From Lentisphaerota bacterium (GTDB lineage Bacteria; Verrucomicrobiota; Kiritimatiellia; PWTM01): a DNA stretch of 34,645 nucleotides. Each line of letters starts with the position of its first letter. The stretch's first letter is position 1. Where the stretch lies: NCBI GenBank assembly GCA_016873715.1, contig VGWF01000043.1, positions 1-34,645 of the forward strand. The letters run 5' to 3'. The notes under the pieces were generated by a model. It did not search any database, was not told where the DNA came from, and was given only the letters and a program-made list of their open reading frames with translations. The position numbers and the translations under genes are program-made. Below are positions 7,759 to 16,288 of the stretch, piece by piece.

Positions 7759-8679
7759 ATGAAACTCGGGTTTGTAAGCGCGATCCTGCCGGAGCTGAGC
7801 CTTGACGCGGTGGCGAAGTTCGCCGCGGCCGAGGGGTTCGACTGCGTGGAGCTGATGTGCTGGCCGGTCGGCAAGGCCGAGCGGAAGTACGCGGGCGTCA
7901 CGCACGTCGATGTCACCGGGATGACGAAGACGCGGGCCGACGAGGTCAACGGCGTGATGAAGGCCCACGGCGTGGGCATCAGCGGGCTCGGCTTCTACCC
8001 GAACGCGCTGGATCCCGACGGGGCCGTCGCGCGCGCCGCGGTGACGCACATCCGCCGCGTGATCGTCGCGGCGCAGAAGCTGGGGCTCCGTCAGGTCAAC
8101 ACGTTCGTCGGCCGCGACTGGACGCGGAGCGTCGACGAGAACTGGCCCCGCTTCCTGAAGACGTGGAAGCCGCTGATCGCGTTCGCCGAGGACCACGGCG
8201 TGCGCATCGGCATCGAGAACTGCCCGATGCTCTTCACGCGCGACGAGTGGCCGGGCGGCAAGAACCTCGCCCACGCGCCGGCGGTGTGGCGCCGGATGTT
8301 CGCGGACATCCCGTCGAAGAGCTTCGGCCTCAACTACGACCCGTCGCACCTCGTGTGGCAGCAGATGGACTGGCTCGCGCCGGTGCGGGAGTTCAGGGAC
8401 AAGCTGTTCCACATCCACGCCAAGGACGTGCGCATCCGCCGCGACCGCCTGGCCGATTCGGGCATTCTCGCGACGCCGCTCACCTACCACGACCCGTGCA
8501 TCCCGGGCCTCGGCGAGATCGACTGGAGCCGGTTCGTCGGCGCGCTGATGGCGGCCGGATACACCGGCCCCGTCTGCATCGAGGTCGAGGACGACGCCTT
8601 CGGCAAGACCCTGGCCGGCCGCCGGCGCGCGCTGCGCACCGCCGGGCGGTTCCTGAGAACGTTCATTGCGGAGGGCTGA
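7759..8679 (+). CDS. Sugar phosphate isomerase/epimerase (xylose isomerase-like TIM barrel)
   Basis: This is a 306-residue protein of the AP-endonuclease-2 / xylose-isomerase-like TIM-barrel superfamily. The typical metal-site residues are visible: E153 in GIENCP, D194 and H197 in [10 protein letters not shown]220 in FHIHAKDV, and a C-terminal IEVED glutamate. These enzymes isomerise or epimerise keto sugars using a divalent metal in the cytoplasm. The start is supported by AGGGGAG at 7744-7750, 8 bp before the ATG. It lies after the heptamer tract and one base before the aldolase gene, and probably converts the product of the Gfo/Idh enzyme. Confidence 0.85.
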   Translation: MKLGFVSAILPELSLDAVAKFAAAEGFDCVELMCWPVGKAERKYAGVTHVDVTGMTKTRADEVNGVMKAHGVGISGLGFYPNALDPDGAVARAAVTHIRRVIVAAQKLGLRQVNTFVGRDWTRSVDENWPRFLKTWKPLIAFAEDHGVRIGIENCPMLFTRDEWPGGKNLAHAPAVWRRMFADIPSKSFGLNYDPSHLVWQQMDWLAPVREFRDKLFHIHAKDVRIRRDRLADSGILATPLTYHDPCIPGLGEIDWSRFVGALMAAGYTGPVCIEVEDDAFGKTLAGRRRALRTAGRFLRTFIAEG

Positions 8680-8680
8680 T

Positions 8681-9475
8681 ATGAAGTACACCTACGAAGA
8701 CCTCGCCAAGATGATCGACCACTCGCTCCTGCACCCGACCATGACGGACCGGGAGCTGGAGGACGGCTGCCGCCTCGCGGCGAAGTACGGCGTCGCGTCC
8801 GTCTGCATCAAACCCTACGCGGTGAAGCGCGCCGCCGAGCTGCTGCGCGGCACGGGCGTCAACGTCGGCTGCGTGATCGGCTTTCCCCACGGTCATTCCG
8901 CGACGGCGGTGAAGTGCTTCGAGACACGGACCGCGTGCGGGGACGGCGCCGTCGAGATCGACATGGTCATCAACATCGGGAAGGCGCTGTCGGGCGAGTG
9001 GGACTTCGTCGAGGCCGACGTAAAGGCGGTCTGCGACGAGGCCCACCGCCACGGCGCGAAGGTGAAGGTCATCTTCGAGAACGACTACCTGGCGAAGGGC
9101 GGGGCCGGGCTCGACGGCGATGCGTTCAAGGCCAGGCTCTGCGGCCTCTGCGAGCGCGCCGGCGCGGACTGGGTCAAGACGTCGACCGGCTACGGCTTCG
9201 TGAAGCAGCCGGACGGCTCCTACAACTACAAGGGCGCGACCGAGCACGACCTGGCGCTGATGCGCGCGAGCTGCTCGCCGAAGGTGCAGGTCAAGGCGGC
9301 CGGTGGCGTGCGGGACCTTGACGGGCTCATCAAGGTGCGCGACCTTGGCGGGACGCGCTGCGGCGCCACCGCGACCGCGGCCATGATGGACGAATACCGC
9401 CGACGCGAGGCCGCGGAGGCGGCCGGGCGGGCGACGGAGTCGGGTGGCGGAAAGATCGGAGCGGGCGGGTACTAG
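8681..9475 (+). CDS. deoC: Deoxyribose-phosphate aldolase family (DeoC-type)
   Basis: This is a 264-residue class I aldolase. The three catalytic positions of DeoC are all present: D94 in VEIDMVINIG, the Schiff-base lysine K166 in DWVKTSTGYG, and K205 in VQVKAAGGV. It opens with the family's ID-(H/L)-T/S-L-L segment as MIDHSLLHPTMTD. DeoC cleaves 2-deoxyribose 5-phosphate to glyceraldehyde 3-phosphate and acetaldehyde. In this operon, with no nucleoside phosphorylase or phosphopentomutase nearby, it may act on another deoxy-sugar phosphate. GGAGGG at 8670-8675 precedes the ATG. The last 20 or so residues (EAAEAAGRATESGG...) look like an unconserved tail leading into the heptamer tract. Confidence 0.85.
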   Translation: MKYTYEDLAKMIDHSLLHPTMTDRELEDGCRLAAKYGVASVCIKPYAVKRAAELLRGTGVNVGCVIGFPHGHSATAVKCFETRTACGDGAVEIDMVINIGKALSGEWDFVEADVKAVCDEAHRHGAKVKVIFENDYLAKGGAGLDGDAFKARLCGLCERAGADWVKTSTGYGFVKQPDGSYNYKGATEHDLALMRASCSPKVQVKAAGGVRDLDGLIKVRDLGGTRCGATATAAMMDEYRRREAAEAAGRATESGGGKIGAGGY

Positions 9476-9478
9476 GAC

Positions 9479-9605
9479 GGGAGTCGGGAGTGGGGAAAGG
9501 GGAGGCGGGAGTGGGGAATGGGGAGGCGGGAGTCGGGAGAGGCGAGGAACGGGTCGAGCTGGACTCGCGGGCTCCGGCTCCCCACTCCCGGATCCCGAAT
9601 CGACG
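9479..9605. repeat. Inverted pair of heptamer arrays before the glycyl radical enzyme
   Basis: Nine 7-mers of type GGGAGTC or GGGAGTG fill 9479-9541. A pyrimidine-rich array in the opposite sense (CTCCCCA, CTCCCGG, ATCCCGA) fills about 9572-9605. GGGAGTGGGGA on the left is the exact reverse complement of TCCCCACTCCC on the right, so the transcript could fold into a long stem just before the ribosome-binding site of the next gene. Confidence 0.65.
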
Positions 9606-9618
9606 GCGAGGTGATGTG

Positions 9619-12033
9619 ATGAAGAGACAACCGTTCGTCATGCGGTCCGGCCTTCGCCTCTCCCGCCGCGCCTTCCTCGGCGCGATCGGCGCGGCCGGGG
9701 CGGGGCGGCTGCTCGCGGGGGCGCCGTCGCCCTCGGCGGCCTCGATGGGCGCGCTGCGCCGCGAGGTGGTTGACTCGCCCTTCGCGGTCGCGCTGCACCG
9801 CGCGAGGGTGTTCACGAAGGTCTTCCAGGCCCGTGAGCGCGACCCGTGGGTCGTCCGCAAGGCCGCGGCGCTGCGCGAGTACTTCGAGACGGTTCCGCTG
9901 CACATCCGGTCCCACGACGGCATCGCCGGGACCATGTCCGAGAGACCCGGCGCAATGCCGGTGATGGTCGAACTCGGCATCGCGGAGAACCCGATCTGGA
10001 CGTCCGAGAACCCCGCGCGCGCCGGACACCTCGCCGGGCAGGTGCCGGAGGAGATCCGCGAGTACTGGGCGAACCGGAACCTGTGGGGCCTCTACCGCAC
10101 GGAGCTGATGGGCCAGCCGCCGGTCAAGTCCGCGGCCGACCTGCCGTCCGAGACGAGCTACAAGTTCATCTCGAACCAGGGGCACCTGAGCCCGTCCTAC
10201 GGCGAGCTGCTGCGCGCCGGGCTCGGCGGCGTGCTCGACGGGGTGAGGCGACGCAGGACCGCGGGGGCCGACGCCGAAGGCCTCGCCTTCCTCGGCGCGG
10301 CGGAGGATGCGCTGGCCGGCCTGTCCGCCTGGATCGCGCGCCACGCGGAGTTCCTCGCGTCCGAGGCCGGGCGATGCGACAACGCCGCGCGCGCCTCGGA
10401 ACTGCGCGAGATGGCGCGGATCGCGGGCCGCGTCGCGACGCAGCCGCCGGAGACGTTCCGCGAGGCGCTGCAACTGGTCTGGTTCGTCCACCAGGCGGTC
10501 CACATCGAGGGCCACGGCTACTCCTGCACGCCGGACCGGATCGACCAGCTTCTCCTCCCGTTCTACGAGCGCGACGTGAAGGCCGGCCGGCTCGACGACG
10601 CGGCGGCGCTGCGGCTCGCGGAGAACTTCGCGCTGAAACAGTACGACAACTCCTTCTGGGGGCCGGAGCACCACCTGACGCAGGGCCTGTGCGTCGGCGG
10701 CTCGACGCCCGACGGGCGCGACCAGACCAACCGCCTGAGCTGGCTCTTCGTCGAGGCCCACACGAACCTCGTGCTGCCCGAGCCGCTGCTGTGGATGCGC
10801 TGGCACCCGAAGATCGATCCGAAGTTCTTCGACTTCTGCCTCTCGCGACTGGAGCGCAGCACCTGCTTCCCGATGCTCTGGAGCGATGTCGCGATCCCGG
10901 CGGCGCTGCAGGAGCTCGGCATCGCGCGCGAGGACGCCTTCAACTACGTCCCGGTCGGCTGCAACGAGCTCGCCGTGCCCGGCAAGTGGTACTACAACCC
11001 CGGTGCCCATTGCGGCTACCTGCAAGCCGTCGAGGCCGCGATCACCGGCGGGGGCGGGCACAAGGGCCAGTGGAAGTGGCGCGACGTCGCCCCGGCGCCT
11101 GCGCAGCTCGCGACGTTCGACGCCTTCGCGGACGCCGTCGCCGCCTACATCCGCGCGGCCATGAAGAACGGCCGCGACAACCAGATGAAGGACCTCACCG
11201 CCCAGATCCGCTGGGGCAAGACGCCGCTGACCTCGTGCTTCTTCGACGGCTGCGTGACGCGGGCCCGCGACATGGCCGACGGCACGGCCTACAACTTCCT
11301 CTCCTGCGGCGGCATCGCGTTCGCCAATGCGATCGACTGCCTCGCCGCGGTGCGCGAGGTTGTCTACGAGAAGAAGCAGGCGACGCTCGACGAGGTCGCC
11401 GCCGCCTGCAAGGCCAACTTCGAGGGCCACGAGCGGCTGCGCGCGAAGCTGCTGGCTGCGCCGAAGCACGGCAACGACGACCCGCGGCTCGACGACGTGA
11501 TCCGCCTCGTCGAGCGCATGCGCGACCAGCCCCTGGCCGAGCTTTGCAGGGATCCGCGCGACGGCAGCCGCTTCGGCAACAGCCATGTCGTCCGCAGCGG
11601 GGCGGTCAAGCAGGGCCGCGTCACGCCCGCCACGCCCGACGGCCGGCTCGCCGGAACGCCGCTCGCGAGTTCCGTCGCGGCCTCGATGGGCTGCGAGCGC
11701 AACGGACCGACCGCGGTGCTGAACTCCGTCTGCAAGCTCGACTCGACCAAGAGCTGGCAGTGCGGATACCAAGTCAACATCCGCTTCCACGCCGGGATGG
11801 TCTCGAGCGAGGGCCAGCGCGCGAAGCTGCAGGCGATGCTGAACGCCTATTTCGCCAGGGGCGGGCAGGAGCTGCAGATCAACGTGGTCAGCGCCGACAC
11901 GCTGCGCGCCGCGCGGGCGAATCCCGATGCCTACCGCGACCTCGTCGTGCGCGTCGCCGGCTTCAGCGAGTTCTTCGTCCGCCTGACGCCGGACATGCAG
12001 GAGGAGATCATCGCGAGGACGGAGCACGGATGA
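9619..12033 (+). CDS. Glycyl radical enzyme (PFL/dehydratase family) with twin-arginine signal
   Basis: This is an 804-residue glycyl radical enzyme. The thiyl-radical cysteine is C448 in VGCNELAVPG and the glycyl radical residue is G781 in RVAGFSEFF, 24 residues from the C-terminus, as usual. The Glu two residues after the Cys (E450), used as acid/base in dehydratase-type members, is present, but the motif is GCNEL rather than GCVEP. Substrate is therefore not assignable; a dehydratase or C-X lyase is more likely than a pyruvate formate-lyase. Residues 13-40 look like a twin-arginine export signal (SRRAFLG at 15-21, then a weakly hydrophobic Ala/Gly stretch), which is unexpected because GREs and their activases are cytoplasmic. 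The start is supported by GAGGTGA at 9608-9614. The next in-frame ATG that would remove the signal, at 9745, has no comparable ribosome-binding site. The activase gene follows. Confidence 0.85.
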   Translation: MKRQPFVMRSGLRLSRRAFLGAIGAAGAGRLLAGAPSPSAASMGALRREVVDSPFAVALHRARVFTKVFQARERDPWVVRKAAALREYFETVPLHIRSHDGIAGTMSERPGAMPVMVELGIAENPIWTSENPARAGHLAGQVPEEIREYWANRNLWGLYRTELMGQPPVKSAADLPSETSYKFISNQGHLSPSYGELLRAGLGGVLDGVRRRRTAGADAEGLAFLGAAEDALAGLSAWIARHAEFLASEAGRCDNAARASELREMARIAGRVATQPPETFREALQLVWFVHQAVHIEGHGYSCTPDRIDQLLLPFYERDVKAGRLDDAAALRLAENFALKQYDNSFWGPEHHLTQGLCVGGSTPDGRDQTNRLSWLFVEAHTNLVLPEPLLWMRWHPKIDPKFFDFCLSRLERSTCFPMLWSDVAIPAALQELGIAREDAFNYVPVGCNELAVPGKWYYNPGAHCGYLQAVEAAITGGGGHKGQWKWRDVAPAPAQLATFDAFADAVAAYIRAAMKNGRDNQMKDLTAQIRWGKTPLTSCFFDGCVTRARDMADGTAYNFLSCGGIAFANAIDCLAAVREVVYEKKQATLDEVAAACKANFEGHERLRAKLLAAPKHGNDDPRLDDVIRLVERMRDQPLAELCRDPRDGSRFGNSHVVRSGAVKQGRVTPATPDGRLAGTPLASSVAASMGCERNGPTAVLNSVCKLDSTKSWQCGYQVNIRFHAGMVSSEGQRAKLQAMLNAYFARGGQELQINVVSADTLRAARANPDAYRDLVVRVAGFSEFFVRLTPDMQEEIIARTEHG

Positions 12034-12037
12034 AGAG

Positions 12038-12151
12038 GTTTCAGGTGTCAGGTTTCAGGACGGACCGAGGGAAGGCCTGCAATGGCAGCCCGCCCGGGTG
12101 GCGGGCGAAGGCGCGATGTCCGCTCGCGGCCTGCACCTGACACCCGACACC
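12038..12151. repeat. Inverted heptamer pair around a small hairpin
   Basis: GTTTCAG, GTGTCAG, GTTTCAG at 12038-12058 faces CACCTGACACCCGACACC at 12134-12151. GGTGTCAGG (12044-12052) is the reverse complement of CCTGACACC (12136-12144). Between them is a hairpin with arms GCCCGCC (12088-12094) and GGCGGGC (12100-12106). The structure occupies nearly all of the 130-bp gap between enzyme and activase genes and could adjust their relative expression. Confidence 0.6.
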
Positions 12152-12163
12152 GCGGGCGGACGC

Positions 12164-13069
12164 ATGAAGGGACGCATCTTCGACATCCAGCGCTTCTCGA
12201 TCCACGACGGACCCGGGATCCGGACGACGGTCTTCCTGAAGGGCTGTCCGCTGCGCTGCCTGTGGTGCGGGAACCCGGAGAGCCTGACTCTCGAACCTCT
12301 GCTGTCCTACATGCCCGACCGCTGCATCGCGTGCGGGGAGTGCGAGCGCGCCTGCCGGTTCGAGGCCGTGTCCGGCGGCACGGCCGGCGCGACCGCGGCG
12401 ATCGACCGCAAGGCCTGCACGGTCTGCGGCGAGTGCGTGCCGGTCTGCGACCCGAAGGCGCTGGAACGGGTCGGGCGCGACGCGACGATCGGCGAGGTCA
12501 TGGCGCTCGTCGAGCGCGACCGCGACTACTACGCCTCGTCCGGCGGCGGGATCACGCTGTCCGGCGGCGACCCGGTCTTCCAGCCGGATTTCGCGGCTGC
12601 CTTGCTCGAGGCGGCGCGAAGCGCGCGGCTGCACACGTGCGTCCAGACCTCCGGCCACGCGCCGTGGGGCGTGCTGGCGCGCCTCGCGCCGCTCACGGAC
12701 CTGTGGCTCTATGACTTCAAGGAGACCGACCCCGTTCTCCACAAGCGCTTCGTCGGGGAGTCGAACGAGACGATCGTCGACAACCTGCGCCGGCTCCACG
12801 GCACGGGCGCGAGGATCCTGCTGCGCTGCCCGATGATTCCCGGCCACAACGACCGCGACGCGCATCTCGACGGCATCGCCGCGCTTGCGCGGGAGCTGCC
12901 GAACCTGGTGGGCGTCGAGCTGCTGCCCTACTACGACCTCTGGCGCGCGAAGCTGCCGCGGCTCGGGCTGTCGACGACCTTCCCGGAGACCGTGAAGCCG
13001 CCGTCGCGCGAGACGATGAAGGCCTGGAACGAGCGGTTGCGGCGGCAGGCGGTGAAGGTGCAGGGCTGA
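12164..13069 (+). CDS. Glycyl radical enzyme activating enzyme (radical SAM)
   Basis: This is a 301-residue radical SAM protein. It opens with FDIQRFSIHDGPGIRTTVFLKGC, which is diagnostic for GRE activases. The SAM-cluster cysteines are C28, C32 and C35 (CX3CX2C). Two ferredoxin-type four-cysteine motifs follow (C54/57/60/64 and C85/88/91/95), placing it with the dehydratase-type activases rather than the short PFL activase. The glycine-rich SAM segment reads SGGDPVF instead of the usual SGGEP. It would abstract hydrogen from G781 of the enzyme encoded just upstream. It has no signal peptide, so activation must occur in the cytoplasm. The ATG at 12164 was preferred because it begins the conserved domain; upstream residues in this frame come from the repeat region. 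Confidence 0.9.
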   Translation: MKGRIFDIQRFSIHDGPGIRTTVFLKGCPLRCLWCGNPESLTLEPLLSYMPDRCIACGECERACRFEAVSGGTAGATAAIDRKACTVCGECVPVCDPKALERVGRDATIGEVMALVERDRDYYASSGGGITLSGGDPVFQPDFAAALLEAARSARLHTCVQTSGHAPWGVLARLAPLTDLWLYDFKETDPVLHKRFVGESNETIVDNLRRLHGTGARILLRCPMIPGHNDRDAHLDGIAALARELPNLVGVELLPYYDLWRAKLPRLGLSTTFPETVKPPSRETMKAWNERLRRQAVKVQG

Positions 13070-13085
13070 ACGGGAGGGAAGGAAC

Positions 13086-13271
13086 ATGACCGGGAAAGAC
13101 CTACGCGTGGCGTTTTCCGCGGGGGGTATCGGGATCGCAATCGTCGTCATCGAACACAACGGGGCCGTGGTGAACCGGGCCATCTGAATCCCGCTTGTCA
13201 TGAGTCTGCTCTTCAACGGTGCTGCGATGGTCGCCGCTCATGCTGTCCGGAAGAAAGGACCGGCACGGTGA
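13086..13271 (+). pseudogene. Small membrane-protein gene interrupted by an in-frame TGA
   Basis: A strong ribosome-binding site (GGGAGGGAAGGA, 13072-13083) precedes an ATG at 13086. The frame encodes 33 residues with a hydrophobic stretch (VAFSAGGIGIAIVVI), meets TGA at 13185-13187, then continues in the same frame for 27 more codons with a second hydrophobic stretch (IPLVMSLLFNGAAMVAAHAV) and a basic end, stopping at 13269-13271. That final stop overlaps the next gene's start as GTGA, the coupling seen elsewhere in this operon. This suggests a two-helix protein of about 60 residues broken by one nonsense change (TGG to TGA is one possibility). UGA readthrough or two separate tiny genes are alternatives. 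The family is not recognised. Confidence 0.4.
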
Positions 13272-14617
13272 AGCCGGGGCGGACCTCCAGGACGAGTGCT
13301 CGAGTTGCCGCTCTGGCGGTCGGTACGGCAACCTGGGCCTTTGCGGGGCCTGTCGGATCGCCGGAACACCCCAACGTCGTCCTGATCCTCTGCGACGACC
13401 TCGGCTACGGCGACGTGGGCTGTTACGGCGCGGCGGACCTGCGCACGCCGTACCTCGACCGCATGGCCGCGGAGGGGACGCGGTTCACGGACTTCGCCGT
13501 CGCCGCGCCGCTCTGCACGCCCTCGCGCGCGGCGCTGATGACCGGCCGTTATCCGGGCCGCAGCGGGCTGGCCACCGGCGTGCTGCGTCCGGACGCCACG
13601 AACGGCCTCGCCGCCGCCGAGGTCACGCTCGCGGAGATCGTGAAGCCCCGCGGCTACGCGACCGGCTGCATCGGCAAGTGGCACCTCGGGTTCAAGCCCG
13701 GCATGCGGCCGATGGACCAGGGCTTCGACAGCTATTTCGGCGTCCTGCACAACCTCGACAAGTTCGAGACCGTGCAGTTCGAGGCCGAGGGCGGCACGCC
13801 GGTGCTGCGCGGCGACGCCGTGGTGAAGCGTCCGGCCGTGCCCGCCGAGATGACCGGGATGTACACCGAGGAGGCGCTCCGGTTCATCGAGGCGAACCGC
13901 GCGCGCCCCTTCTTCCTCTACCTCGGCCACGCGATGCCGCACATCCCGTTCGACGCCTCGCCGCGCTTCAAGGGGCGGTCCGCGCGAGGTCTCTACGGCG
14001 ACGCGGTCGAGGAGCTCGACTGGAGCACGGGGGAGATCCTCGGCAAGCTGCGGGCGCTCGGCCTGGCGTCGAACACGATCGTCCTCTTCACCAGCGACAA
14101 CGGTCCCGAGCGCAACACGCCCGGGAGCGCCGCGCCGCTGCGCGGAACGAAGCACACGGTTTTCGAAGGCGGCCTGCGCGTGCCGTTCCTCGCCTGGGGT
14201 CCCGGCCGCGTGCCCGCGGGCCGCGTGTGCGGGGAGTTCGTCGCCGCCATGGACGTGCTGCCCACGCTGGCGGAGCTGTCCGGCGGTGCCGTGCCGGCGG
14301 AACGGACGGTCGACGGATCGAGCTTCGCCGCGCTGCTGCTCGGCCGGGAGGGCGCACCGTCGCCGCGGAGGGATCTCTACGCGCTCTACGGACTGAACCA
14401 GCGCCGCCAGCAGTCGATGCGCGACGGTCCGTGGAAGCTCCACCTCGGTGCCGCGCCCGAACTCTACAACCTCGACAGCGACCTCGGCGAAACGAACGAC
14501 GTTGCGGCCGCGCATGCGGACATTGTCGAGCGCCTGACCGGCCTCGCCGGCCGTATCCGCGATGTGACGCTCGGCGTCAGCGGCGACGGCGGGCTGCCCC
14601 CCGTGCCTCCCCGATGA
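13268..14617 (+). CDS. Secreted sulfatase (type I, CTPSR), first of three in the operon
   Basis: This is a 449-residue type I sulfatase with a signal peptide-like N-terminus (to about residue 28). PNVVLILCDDLGYGDVGCYG contains the paired metal-binding aspartates. CTPSR at residues 83-87 is the formylglycine signature, with C83 the residue to be modified. HLGFKPGMRPMDQGF and a later TSDNGPE segment are also typical. It hydrolyses sulfate esters, presumably on a polysaccharide, outside the cytoplasm. The GTG start at 13268 overlaps the preceding stop and has AAGAAAGGA at 13251-13259. No sulfatase-maturing enzyme is in the window. An aryl-sulfatase A-like fold is likely; the substrate cannot be assigned. 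Confidence 0.85.
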   Translation: MKPGRTSRTSARVAALAVGTATWAFAGPVGSPEHPNVVLILCDDLGYGDVGCYGAADLRTPYLDRMAAEGTRFTDFAVAAPLCTPSRAALMTGRYPGRSGLATGVLRPDATNGLAAAEVTLAEIVKPRGYATGCIGKWHLGFKPGMRPMDQGFDSYFGVLHNLDKFETVQFEAEGGTPVLRGDAVVKRPAVPAEMTGMYTEEALRFIEANRARPFFLYLGHAMPHIPFDASPRFKGRSARGLYGDAVEELDWSTGEILGKLRALGLASNTIVLFTSDNGPERNTPGSAAPLRGTKHTVFEGGLRVPFLAWGPGRVPAGRVCGEFVAAMDVLPTLAELSGGAVPAERTVDGSSFAALLLGREGAPSPRRDLYALYGLNQRRQQSMRDGPWKLHLGAAPELYNLDSDLGETNDVAAAHADIVERLTGLAGRIRDVTLGVSGDGGLPPVPPR

Positions 14618-14681
14618 TCCGCCCGCGATGTCACGCCCGTGCCGGCCGGGTCCCCGAAGCCCGGCGGCCCGCGCCACCCAT

Positions 14682-14723
14682 GTGTAACATTATCGGATGC
14701 GGTCGCATCGGCTAATGTTACAC
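14682..14723. promoter_or_regulatory. 42-bp nested dyad between two sulfatase genes
   Basis: Outer arms GTGTAACATTA (14682-14692) and TAATGTTACAC (14713-14723) are perfect 11-bp inverted repeats. Inner arms GATGCG (14696-14701) and CGCATC (14704-14709) share the same centre. In all, 18 of 21 opposed positions pair. It is conspicuously AT-rich for this genome and lies 147 bp before the next sulfatase. It could be an operator, an RNA hairpin that processes or attenuates the operon transcript, or a terminator; there is no T-tract. Confidence 0.6.
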
Positions 14724-14869
14724 TTCACCGCTCGCACGGCTTCGGTGGGTGGCGGAAACGGAGGTCGCTCGCGGATCTCTCTTCCGGCGGCCGGTGCAAT
14801 AACCCGCGGGTGCGGGCGTTAGCCGTGCGGTGTCCGCGCCGGGCGGCGTGACCACCGGGGAGCGTTTCC

Positions 14870-16288
14870 GTGAAGGCGATTCCAGCCGGGTTGATCTTCG
14901 TCGCGACCGTGATGGCGGCCGGGGTCGCGCAGACCGCGGCGCCGCGTCCGAACGTGCTCGTGATCCTGGCCGACGACCTGGGCTACCAGGATCTCGGCTG
15001 CCAGGGCAGCCCGGACATCCGCACGCCGCACATCGATTCGCTCGCGACGGGCGGCGTCCGGTGCACGAGCGGCTACGTCAGCTCGTGCATGTGTTCGCCG
15101 AGCCGCGCGGGGCTGCTGACGGGGCGGTCGCAGAGCCGCTTCGGGCACGAGATCAACTGGGAGGGCGAGGATCCGACCGGCCGCAAGGGCCTGCCGCTCG
15201 ACCAGCGCACGATCGCCGACCGCCTGAAGGCCGCCGGCTACCGCACGGGCATGGTCGGGAAATGGCACCTCGGCGACGCGCCGCAGTTCCATCCGCTGAA
15301 GCGGGGCTTCGACGAGGCGTTCGGCTTCGTGGGCGGCGGCCACGCCTATTTCTGCGACGAGTATCGCACGCCCGCCGGCGGCAAGCCGGTGCCGGGCTAC
15401 ATGATGCTGCTCGAACGGGACGGCAAACCGGAAAGGACCGGGGGCTACCTGACCGACCTCCTCGGCCGCGAGGCCGCCGCGTTCATCCACCGCAACCGCG
15501 CCGCTCCGTGGTTCCTCTACGCGGCCTTCAACGCGCCGCACACGCCGCTGCAGGCGACGTCGAACCTCCTCGAACGCGTGCGCCACATCCCGGAGGGCGA
15601 CCGCCGGACCTACGCGGCGATGGTCACCGGCCTCGACGATGCCGTCGGCGTCATCCTCGGACAGCTTCGCGCCGACGGCCTGGAGGAGTCGACGCTCGTC
15701 GTCTTCCTCAGCGACAACGGCGGACCGCTCGAGCGCAACGGCTCGCGCAACGTGCCGCTCAGCGGCGAGAAGGGTGGCATGCTCGAGGGCGGCATCCGCG
15801 TGCCGTTCCTCGTCCGGTGGAAGGGCCGGCTGCCCGCCGGCTCGACGTACGACCGGCCGGTCAGCAGCCTCGACCTGGCGCCCACCGCGCTCGCGATGGC
15901 CGGCGTCGCGCCGGAGGCGGACGGGAAGCCCGACGGAGTCGATCTCGTGCCGTTCCTGGCCGGGGAGAGGAGGGGCGATCCGCACGGCGCCCTCTTCTGG
16001 CGCATGAAGGCGCGATCCATCTGGGCGGTCCGCCGCGGCGACGACAAGCTGGTGATGCAACCGGAGCGGAAGGGGAAGCATCCCGGAGGCCCCGCCCCGC
16101 GCCTGATCGATCTCAAGGCCGACCTCGCGGAGACGACCGACCTCGCCCCGGCGCAGCCCGAACGGGCGCGGGCGATGCAGGCCGCCTACGACGCGTGGGC
16201 GGCGACCCTGCCCGAACCGCTATGGGGCGTCGAGAAGGACGAGACCCCGGTGCGCGTCCGCAAGAACGCGAAGGAGAGGAAGCCATGA
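14870..16288 (+). CDS. Secreted sulfatase (type I, CSPSR), second of the series
   Basis: This is a 472-residue sulfatase with a signal peptide (about residues 1-22). The domain opens with PNVLVILADDLGYQDLGCQG, has the formylglycine signature CSPSR at 75-79, then KWHLGDAPQFHPLKRGFDEAFG and FLSDNGGPLERNG. C-terminal LIDLKADLAETTDLA is the usual sulfatase tail. It acts on sulfate esters outside the cytoplasm. The GTG start is supported by GGGGAG at 14857-14862. Its stop overlaps the start of the third sulfatase (ATGA), so the two are coupled. It differs clearly from its neighbours in sequence, suggesting different linkages on the same or related glycans rather than a recent duplication. Confidence 0.88.
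   Translation: MKAIPAGLIFVATVMAAGVAQTAAPRPNVLVILADDLGYQDLGCQGSPDIRTPHIDSLATGGVRCTSGYVSSCMCSPSRAGLLTGRSQSRFGHEINWEGEDPTGRKGLPLDQRTIADRLKAAGYRTGMVGKWHLGDAPQFHPLKRGFDEAFGFVGGGHAYFCDEYRTPAGGKPVPGYMMLLERDGKPERTGGYLTDLLGREAAAFIHRNRAAPWFLYAAFNAPHTPLQATSNLLERVRHIPEGDRRTYAAMVTGLDDAVGVILGQLRADGLEESTLVVFLSDNGGPLERNGSRNVPLSGEKGGMLEGGIRVPFLVRWKGRLPAGSTYDRPVSSLDLAPTALAMAGVAPEADGKPDGVDLVPFLAGERRGDPHGALFWRMKARSIWAVRRGDDKLVMQPERKGKHPGGPAPRLIDLKADLAETTDLAPAQPERARAMQAAYDAWAATLPEPLWGVEKDETPVRVRKNAKERKP

Noticed and set aside
9472-12027. 851-codon minus-strand frame opposite the glycyl radical enzyme
   Set aside because: Same antisense effect; the plus strand has the complete active-site motifs.
9745-12033. Later start for the glycyl radical enzyme, without the Tat signal
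   Set aside because: No comparable ribosome-binding site precedes this ATG, while GAGGTGA precedes 9619. Kept as the main alternative in the Tat finding.
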